Source of the DNA: Hygrocybe punicea
Lineage: Eukaryota; Basidiomycota; Agaricomycetes; Agaricales; Hygrophoraceae
NCBI GenBank assembly: GCA_963556145.1
Contig: OY744462.1
Location: forward strand, 3,286,001-3,350,000
Direction of reading: 5' to 3'
Length of the DNA: 64,000 nucleotides
Every line of letters begins with the position of its first letter. Position 1 is the first letter of the stretch. The notes under the pieces were generated by a model. That model saw only the letters and a list, made by a program, of their open reading frames with translations, was not told where the DNA came from and did not search any database. Positions 56,201 to 64,000 of this stretch are shown one piece after another. The position numbers and the translations under genes were made by a program.

Positions 56201-57010
56201 GCATCTTTGGTGTGTTTGGTGGATGTGTTCGGTGTAGTATACCTAGTCATACCGGTCGATGGACATCCACCAAACATGTACACCAAACACACCGGATGTG
56301 TTTGGTGTAGTATACCTAGTCATATTGGCTTACCAACATCCACTGAACATGTCAACCGAACACACTGGTTCAATATGTTCGATGTGTTCAGTGTAGTATA
56401 TCGGGTTATACCAGTGTACTGACATGCACCGAACATGTCCACCGAACATGTTCGATGTGTTCGGTGTCATATATCAGTTTACTGACCTGCACCAAACATG
56501 TCCACCGAACACACCGAACATGTTCGATGTGTTCGGTGTCGTATATCTGGTCATTCTAGTTTACTGACATGCACCGAACATGTCCACCAAACACACCGAA
56601 CATGTTCGATGTGTTCGGTGTAGTATATCTGGTCATTCTAGTTTACTGACATGCACCGAACATGTCCACCAAACACACCGAACATGTTCGATGTGTTCGG
56701 TGTCGTATATCTGGTCATTCTAGTTTACTGACATGCACCGAACATGTCCACCAAACACACCGAACATCTTCACCGAACACACCGAACATGTTCGATGTGT
56801 TCGGTGTAGTATATCAGTTTACTGACATGCACTGAACATGTCCACAGAACACACCGAACATGTTCGATGTGTTCGGTGTCATATATCTGGTCATACTAGT
56901 TTACTGACATGCACCGAACATGTCCACAGAACACACTGAACATGTTCGATGTGTTCGGTGTCATATATCCAGTCACACCGGTTTACTTACATGCACTGAA
57001 CATGTCCACC
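56201..57010 (+). repeat. Satellite array, ~80-95-base unit rich in palindromes
   Basis: About nine to ten units built on ACACCGAACATGTTCGATGT, GTTCGGTGT, an ATATCTGGTCAT-TAGTTTACTG spacer and ACATGCACCGAACATGTCCA. ACACCGAACA and TGTTCGGTGT are inverses, so each unit can form a hairpin. The CCGAACA core is shared with the ~168-base array immediately to the left, suggesting common origin. No protein is likely. Confidence 0.8.
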
Positions 57011-57519
57011 AAAACACCGTACAGATGTTTGTGCAAACAACTGCGCCAGATTAAAGCTGGGACACCTACTAAACACTCACCGCACACATTTGGACCTGTG
57101 TGACAAGTGTACAATGGACACTGTTTGACCTCATTTCATTATCAACAATTCTATTACACACAGTAGATGTGGCTGCATGACAGATACCACTGACATATTG
57201 TTCATTCATACATGGCACATTGCATTATGAATGCATGTGATCATTATCAGAAACCAATTGCAATTGCAATACCAACATGATATAACACTACCCATTTCCA
57301 AATTGGCTGCTGTGATCCGGCTGCCTTATTGTTCTTGCTGATTGGGACAACAAATTCTCACACTCAACTCCGCCCAGTCACACGGTTTCATAATTATTCC
57401 CAGGGCTTCAAAATTGTTCCCACAGTTTCACAAAATTGTTCCCACGGCTTGGCAAATTAGAGTCTGACCCTGAGTTTGAGAATCCACCGTATAGAACGAT
57501 TCCCCTATAGGGACTCGTA
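57011..57519. other. Spacer between satellites and Helitron
   Basis: Contains a short tandem phrase, AAAATTGTTCCCA-GG/AGTTTCA, repeated three to four times at about 57385-57450. Otherwise there is no recognisable feature. The Helitron 3' terminus is expected near the right part of this stretch, but no exact end was found. Confidence 0.35.
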
Positions 57520-57863
57520 ATAAGATACATAGCATGTGTTGCATATTGCATATTGATCTAATAAGCCCACCTCCCACCTCTGCAACATCTAAATTAGCAT
57601 AAAAGAAATCTACATAGAATGTCTTGAGTCTTCATCAACCTCCTCTCTACCTGCCATTCTTCCCTGTGTTGCACCATCATGCAACATTCTCAGCATGAAG
57701 TAATTGCTCAGGGAGCAACAGGTCGACTGCCAACACAACTGCCCCTCCAAACAGTGTGGTGACAATTAACTCACATTTGCTCAACCCTACTTTTCCATGA
57801 CCTTGAATGCTACACAACAGATTACCACAGGCAGAAAGCCGTGCTTGACCTCAAGGAGGATGC
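57520..57863 (-). mobile_element. Helitron 3' region, similar to family A interior
   Basis: On the plus strand it reads TCTTCATCAACCTCCTCTCT, ATCATGCAACATTCTCAGC, GGAGCAACA, AACACAACTGCCCCTCCAAA and TCACATTTGCTCAACCCTAC. These align in order with the family A element (copy 2 at about 7410-7640: TCTCAACCTCCTCTCCC, TGATGCAATATTCTCAGCC, AGAGCAACA, TTACATTTGCTAAACCCTAC). It lies directly downstream of the Helitron helicase stop. This suggests that family A derives from this Helitron lineage. Confidence 0.55.
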
Positions 57864-60071
57864 TCAAAGACTCTGAGCATAAATAGCTAGTACAAGGTTT
57901 CTCTTTTTACAGTGTCTGATATCATGGTCTGAAAGTTGTGTAAGGACAATGTCTCTGGAACAAGAGTTGCCTGTAATCATTCCATCATGATACCACACTT
58001 GTTTCTGTGCAGTAATAATACGTGAGGTGAAATGATATTGACCATGATATACAATGCCTCTAAGTTCTAATGTCTTTGTGTCAGTCTCTGAAACAAATTC
58101 TAATCTATGACTGGTTTCAATGTTTTTAAATGGATACTCCAGAATAAGAATATGTGGTGCTTGATTATAGAATACAACTTGAGTCATTCTGCTGTTGCAA
58201 TCAGGACATCTGCTATTGGTTTTTTGTGACAAGGTATCAACCCAATTCATGGTAGACTGTTTAATGGTGTCATCAGCATGTAACACATAGCCTAGTCTGT
58301 CATCAATGGGTTCTTCTGCAAAGTCACATTGAGAACATTCATGTTGAGAAGAGGCTACAATGTCATTGACTTTAAACAACTCCATAGCCAGATTTGCTAC
58401 ACTAATGCCCATTGTGCCTCTAGGAAAGTCTGTAGGATTCATGTTATGCAGTGTAGTTCTAAGGTGATCTCTTAGATGTTCAAATGCCACATTTTTGTCC
58501 AACACCTGTGGAAAACCATGAGACAATGTGCTCAAATGATCATTCATGCTTCTGAATACTGTAGACCACTCTGCATGATTGTCTTTCCACAGATTGAATA
58601 GAATCACCAACAATGAGTCATATGCACAGCTGTAGTCATTTCTATCCCAGATCAGTCCAGCTGGAGAGTTAATGACCTGTTGCTTGCTGGTGGATCCTTT
58701 GTTGACATGGTCTTTGGTGATCCGAGGTCTTTTAGCTACTGGTTCATTGTTTGTGTCAAGTGAATGTTTTTGGGTTGAACCAATAGCAACTGAGCCTTTT
58801 GCTGGAACAAATGAAGTTGCAACTGCAGCTGCTTTCTGTTTGCCTTCGCCTTTTTCAACCAATTGCCATGGGCTATCAGGGATGGTATGAGCCAATATTA
58901 GTGGATCAGTTGGTGACCATTTAATAGCATTATCAGTTTTGGCAGGAACATAGTGAATTCCCTTCCATTGCTGAAAGTTGCGAAGCATAACAGAGCGTGT
59001 GTTTAAATGCACAACATTGAATGGACGTGTTTTTCCTTGAGCAGCATGAGCAGTCATTGCAAAGTTAGGAAGCACACAGACTTGTTGTCTCTCAATAGAT
59101 TCCTTTAGGTCACTTGGAAATACACACTGAATTGTCTTGGTGTTTTTTACAATGGGCACTACATTGTCAGGCAGTCCTGGTATCTGCACCAGCTTTGGAG
59201 GTTTGTCCAGTTCAACAAATAAAGTGTCAAGTATTCTTTTGCCATGACTGGCTTTCATTGACTGCCAGCCAACAACAAATCCTTCTTGTCCATTTGTAAT
59301 GCAGAGTTCAGTGGCATCATTATTGCGAAGCATCACAGGCATTCCAAGACACAAAGAGAGTTTCCCAGCAAAGTTATCAGTTGCAGCATGTCGCACATTC
59401 CATATCTCTCTTTGTGTGTCAAAGTCTATCTCACTGGATTGACGTATTACTTTAGATTTTGACTTCGACCTGTTTCTCACAGAATCCTTGTCTTTTCCCC
59501 ACTTGTCAATAGAATAGAAGTTGGTCAAGTTCTGGTTGGTGTCAGAAGCAAATCTTTCACATCCAAGATGATTGATTTGATCCTTTTGTGAGTGAATGCC
59601 ACATATGATAGGAACATTTCTAAAATTCTTGGAGGCAACATTAGGCTGGTTTGGACGTTTGCCTGCAATTCTGGTTCTCAAAAATTGGATATCCTGTGTG
59701 GTACATTTGCCATAGCGCATGTTGACAAGGGCAGTTCTAAACAATGCATCCTCAGCTGTTTGTGTTTGCTGTCTCATGTTTTCTCTGAGAATCACAACTA
59801 TAGTCACTTGATGCCAGAGAGCTTTTCCAATTGCAGATTCCTGAGAGTGTGTTGTTAAGGCTGATGTGATCTGAGTGCCAACTGTTCCACTGTACAATGG
59901 TGCACCTCCAACTGGTGGTAACTGAGCAAAGTCTCCAGCAAATATCATGTTAATTCCACCAAATGGCATGTCATGTATGTTTAAAGCCTTAGCCAGTCTA
60001 GCACTGATTTGGAAGAGATCATGACAAGACAGTAGACTTTGAGTTGGCAGGAATGTGTTGATTTCGCTCAT
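57864..60071 (-). pseudogene. Pif1-type Helitron helicase with C-terminal ubiquitin-protease-like domain
   Basis: An open frame of 735 codons that is only the back part of a Pif1 helicase. Visible are motif III (MIFAGDFAQLPPVGG), a motif-IV-like VILRENMRQ, the GQEGFVVGWQ segment and motif VI (FAMTAHAAQGKTRPF). The Walker A motif (GxxGxGKS/T) and the Walker B region are absent: sequence from before the helicase is fused directly to LLSCHDLFQISARLAKALN. From about residue 470 a second domain follows: NDYSCAYDSLLVILFNLW (Cys box), two CxxC pairs (CSQC and CPDC), QAPHILILEYPF and GQYHFTSRIITAQKQVWYHD (His box). This is the plan of a C19/USP-type peptidase. Helicase unwinding drives rolling-circle transposition; the protease role is unknown. 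The first ATG is a product of the deletion. Confidence 0.8.
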
Positions 60072-63000
60072 CTAGTATATTTTGTCTTTGTTCTTGAACA
60101 AGTTGTTTCCATTGACTACCAGGTTGATCCATTTCAACGTCAAGTGGGGCAGAATTTACAGTAATAGAACCATCTGGACATGGATGAAGCCAACCAATAT
60201 TTCTAACAATGTTTTCAGTGGCATCCATTTGAGCTTTGATCAGTCTACCATGTTGACCAAGCTCAGAATATTTGTTAGTGCCATAATCTGCATTGTTTTT
60301 GTCCTGCTCATAATTATCATCTCCAAAGTCACCACCATTTTGAATGTTGTCATCATCCAAGTGTGAAATCATGTCTGAAGTCATAAATTGAGGACAAGTA
60401 CCATCTAACACTGCTTCTTGTCTAAGTTGAGCAGAATAATCATCTCTAGCATCAAGGCATTCATATCTCAGATTAAAGTGGTCCATAATTTCTAATTGCC
60501 TGTCAGTGAATTCATGATCAGTGAATGCTTCATCCTATGATTCCAGGTCACTTTTGATGTCATTGCCAGATCTCCATGGTTTGAACAGAGTGAGCATTGT
60601 AGTGCAATAGTATTCTCTGTCTCCTCTGTCACGTCCGGGCAATGAACCACCAACAAAGTTTGGAACAACATTCTTCTTCTTTTCACTGAATTCTATGCAG
60701 TGTGATTCATATAATGGGTGATCTTCTAGGAATAGATTGGTATCCTCTTGGACAAACTCAGTGCTATCAGACTCATTGTCTTCTGAATCACATTCTATGA
60801 AATTGTCATCATCTTTTATGTTCAGATCATCAAATTCTATGCTCAAGTCATTACTGGTGGATACATTAGATCTCGAAGTTTTCTTGTGAGTTACAGTTTG
60901 TGGCTCAGATTGCAGGACATCTAACTCATCATCACTGTTTATTTCATCATGAGGTTTTTGAATGTTTCTCTTGATTCTTTCTGCACCCTGCACCCATTCA
61001 TATAAATTCATGTCTTCATAATGAGTTGGTCTGTAAATATAGTCATGCACAGCAGATAGTCCTATGAATTTTCCCTTTTGATTGTGCAGTACAACTTTTT
61101 CTGAGTCAACTTGCATGTCATCATTGTCATCTGGATTCCAAGCTTTCTGGACTTCTCTCACATAGTTTCTCCAATAAACAGGAATGAATTTGTGACTGGT
61201 GTAATGGTCAGGGTTTCCAAGCAGATACATTGAAGCCATTGGACCACCAATTTCAAGTTTTGCAGTCAAAGCATTTATGATCTGGGTGATGAGTTTTCTG
61301 GCTTTGTCTTTTCTTTTCATGGATCCTCCAAGCATTTCTGAGTTTCTGTCAAACACACTTCTGATGGTATCAAATATGCTATAGGTTTTCAAACCAGGTT
61401 TTGTAATATAGTCAGAAATATATGCTACAATTGCTTTGATTGCAGTACCAGAAAGGAGACTTGTAATATCAGAATTGCAACGAAGCAGGAATGTCACAAG
61501 TGGTGTCAATGTATTAATCCATGCTTCACCCTTCTTCATATTCAATGCACCAGTTTTTGGGTCTACTTGTGTTGATTCGAACACAGGTCTGGGAAATCTA
61601 GCTTTGCATTTACCATGTTTGTTCATGCAACTGGGTCTGTCTTTTCTCTGGACTTTCTCATTGTTAGAACGGTTTCTGCTACAATTATGAACATTGGAGT
61701 GTAAAATCAAATGATCAACGGTGTTTGCATATCTGTCCCACCATGAATTAATTTGTTTGCAATCATTGCAATGGATGTCACTGTTCACATCATGTTTATT
61801 TGTACACATAGGTGGTGGTGCTTCAGGCAAAGTCTGAGTGGGATCCTTATAGTCTTCTTGTTCAGATTTCTGCTTTACTTTAGCTTTGACTTCATCCATT
61901 GTGCCAGTCATGAATTCACCAATATGCACGCTTTCTAGATACTCCACAAACACTTGCTGAAAGTCTGAGTTGGGATCCATTATTCGGTCCCTGATGTCTT
62001 GAGGTGACAAACATCCTTTGAGCCATAGTAGCATGTGCATGTGAAGAGTGAGACGTCCTTGTTGCTCTACCGTACCATAGTATGCCTTGGTGTTACCATA
62101 AAAGCCAGAATGGTTTGATCCAACACCAAGAACATGTTTGATAAACAGTTCCACCATAAAGTGAAAGAATCTAGCACCAGCCACTGGATTTTCAGCAATA
62201 AGTCTGTATCGCTCATCATATCCTCTAAGTTCTGGTGTAAAGGTTTCTTTGGTATCAGCAAAATACAAGGACATTGGATGCATGTTATCTGCAGGTGAAA
62301 ATGTGATGAACCAGGAAGGTGCACCCACAAAGGACATCAAAGACCAGACTTCATTTCTCATGTATTTCTTGCTTGTGAGTGATCCTTTTACATGACTTCC
62401 TACATGATCAATGTCTTTAATTAATTGGAAACATAACTTCTCTTCATCTGTTTCTGGAGTGACATGTTCACCATTTTCCATTTTTCTAGCAATGTTATTC
62501 AACACGCCAAGATCAACATCCATTAATCTTTGTGAAATGTGTTCAAATTTTGCCTTTTCAGCTAATAAGTAGCCACCTGTTGTAGACTCTTTTATTTGCT
62601 CATGATTGAATGCAATCAAAGGAAAGTGTGGATCTTTCTGAAACCTCTTGTCATAGTACATTAACAAGTGTCTTTTGTGTTTGATTTCAGATATGTTGCC
62701 TTGAATCAGTGAGTTACCAATACAACCAAGTCCATAGGGAAACAACCATGGCATCATTTGAGGGAACAACTGAGGATTATTGTAGATGGATTGTGGATCA
62801 CTCTCATGTCCAATTGCCAGGATCTTTTTATTATCCATCAAATGTTTTAAGGCAATGGCTTTGATGGCTTTGATACTTTTTGTAGAGTACTCTTCACCTG
62901 TCAGACCATGAACTACAAATGGACACATGCCAGTCTCAGTTCCTTCTTCCTCTTCCATGTCATTAACAGCAGTGGCTTCTGGGTTTTTGTTGACAAAGGA

Positions 63001-63686
63001 TTGTCTGTACTCTACCACAACTGGTATGTCATTCTCAGGATACTGCTTCAAGTTTTCTTCTGAAATCTCCAAGTCAAAATAATCACAATGATTCAGTTTC
63101 AACCAATTCAAAGCAGTTGCAACTTTGTTTCTTCTAACAAGCAATGGTGTTCTCTCGAAATCAGACTTGGTAGGTTTGCATGGTCCAGTATAAATGAATG
63201 CAAGTACTTCATCCAACTCATCAACAGGTGGGGGTAAAATGTCATAAATCTTAGGAGTTGGATTAGAAAATGTAATGGCATTTGCTCTCATTTTGTGCAT
63301 TCCTGAAGAAACCCTGACAATGCATCTATTGTGTCTCACTCTGGCAATTAACAGTTGTTCTGCATAAGACAAGTTAGTTAATTCATTAGGAATTTGTCCA
63401 AGCCATAAACCATTTGCCAGAGACATAGCTGGGCATTTTCCTCTGACCAAAGACTTGCAACACTTCTTGCAAATGCCATGGAGATCTTCAATTATTATAG
63501 GGCTATCTGAAGATTCAATTGGATCATTTATTGAGAAGCGCTCTTTTTGAGTGATACCAGCTTGTTTCAAACAACTCAAATTCAAGCCTGTGTAGCTTTG
63601 CAATTGCAGGACTGGTGTTAATCTTCCACAGACAGCACAACCAGATTCAATAAATTTGTTAGGAGAGGCATCACTACAAAATCCTG
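60019..63686 (-). pseudogene. Helitron Rep region (HUH nuclease), one stop
   Basis: The frame is open from about 63711 (no ATG; SDASPNKFIESGCAVCGRL) to TAG at 60535-60537, and continues after it to 60019. A Cys-rich N-terminus (CKKCCKSLVRGKCP) is followed by the Helitron N domain (MPWLFPYGLGCIGNS, NEVWSLMSFVGAPSWFITFS). Then come the Rep catalytic motifs: LTLHMHMLLWLKG (HxH, about 62030) and VAYISDYITKPG (two Tyr spaced by four, about 61420). The C-terminal part is acidic and low in complexity, then FVGGSLPGRDRGDREYYCTT and TLFKPWRSGNDIKSDLES. After the stop, DEAFTDHEFTDRQLEIMDHF continues the same protein, so the TAG replaces an expected Trp. The nuclease nicks and joins DNA at the transposon ends. 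Its frame ends where the helicase deletion begins. Confidence 0.85.
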
Positions 63687-63689
63687 AAA

Positions 63690-64000
63690 TTATAATGTTG
63701 CTGAAGGTGGTTCTGGAGGGAATTGGATATTGTCTCTGTATGTCTGAACAGCAACCTGATTTGTTTGTGCATGCTGCTCAGGATGATTCATGGTATGTCT
63801 TCTAACTGCATTTAATGTGTGTTGCAGATGCTTGTCATGATGATCAACTTTGAATTTTGTAACAGCTGCAAGGTTTTGTGTTGCATGCTTCTCATGATGT
63901 TCCACATGAAATTTCTGCACAGCTGCCAGATTTTGTTTGCTATGTTTCTCTGAGTTTTCACTCTGAAACTTCTGCACAGCTGCTAGATGTTGTTTGGCAT
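63690..64000 (-). CDS. Helitron N-terminal 19-residue repeats, runs off the window
   Basis: Open from the window edge to TAA at 63690. It consists of tandem 19-residue repeats, HVEHHEKHATQNLAAVTKF being one register: at least four full units with conserved His, Asn/Gln, Ala-Val and aromatic positions, then QTYRDNIQFPPEPPSATL. The His-rich periodic pattern could be a DNA- or metal-binding array. The next Rep frame begins in another phase just downstream (FSNIIISGFCSDASP), so a one-base shift or an intron separates the two. The Helitron therefore extends beyond the right edge. Confidence 0.6.
   Translation of the reverse strand, partial: AKQHLAAVQKFQSENSEKHSKQNLAAVQKFHVEHHEKHATQNLAAVTKFKVDHHDKHLQHTLNAVRRHTMNHPEQHAQTNQVAVQTYRDNIQFPPEPPSATL

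Noticed and set aside
54600..57010. Possible CRISPR-like array
   Set aside because: Repeats are contiguous long units with no unique spacers of constant size, and the genome is eukaryotic. They are satellites.

Overview
This window looks like a transposon-rich stretch of a mushroom-forming (agaricomycete) basidiomycete nuclear genome. The evidence is one clearly recognisable housekeeping gene, VPS2/CHMP2, split by four introns of about 47-62 bases with GT/AG ends; fungal-type hAT, PIF/Harbinger and Helitron proteins; and several lineage-specific basidiomycete protein families. No rRNA, tRNA, CRISPR array or bacterial operon was seen. A 100-N scaffold gap lies at 39490-39589.

Layout. 1-15 kb: four host-type gene families, namely a broken multi-exon gene (1188-2834, minus), a gene split by a repeat (7116-9369), a small tail-anchored protein (10739-11083, minus) and a four-exon gene with one internal stop (13208-14993). 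They are separated by three near-full copies of a 1.3-kb Helitron-like non-autonomous element (3528, 7299 inverted, 11391) and by GC-rich low-complexity blocks. 15-27 kb: almost pure transposon debris. It holds a decayed fourth copy of the 1.3-kb element, LTR remnants, a minisatellite, a three-level nest of inverted-repeat elements (19870-23851) and a second nest (24370-26496), both resolvable from target-site duplications. 27-42 kb: an unusual large gene on the minus strand encoding AT-hooks, a zinc domain, a DDE-type RNase H fold, an inserted WRN-like 3'-5' exonuclease and a C-terminal Cys knuckle. It has at least five in-frame stops, an hAT transposon (27502-30772) sits in its last exon, and a 5.9-kb element (36107-42054) sits in its promoter.

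42-43.3 kb: VPS2, the only apparently intact core gene. 43.4-48.6 kb: a PIF/Harbinger transposon with both of its proteins, carrying two younger insertions. 48.6-53 kb: two decayed host-type genes and another GC-cargo element. 54.6-57 kb: two satellite arrays (about 168-base and about 80-95-base units). 57.5-64 kb: a large Helitron on the minus strand (Rep, Pif1 helicase and a ubiquitin-protease-like C-terminus), inactivated by a stop and by loss of the Walker A region, running off the right edge.

A recurring theme is that most broken reading frames are broken by stops explainable as C-to-T or G-to-A changes (TGA from CGA, TAG/TGA from TGG, TAA/TAG from CAA/CAG), in transposons and host-type genes alike. 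A second theme is a class of elements whose AT-rich inverted ends enclose GC-rich CAC/GTG-type cargo. Intron positions, ancestral codons and family assignments come from reading by eye and no database was consulted.
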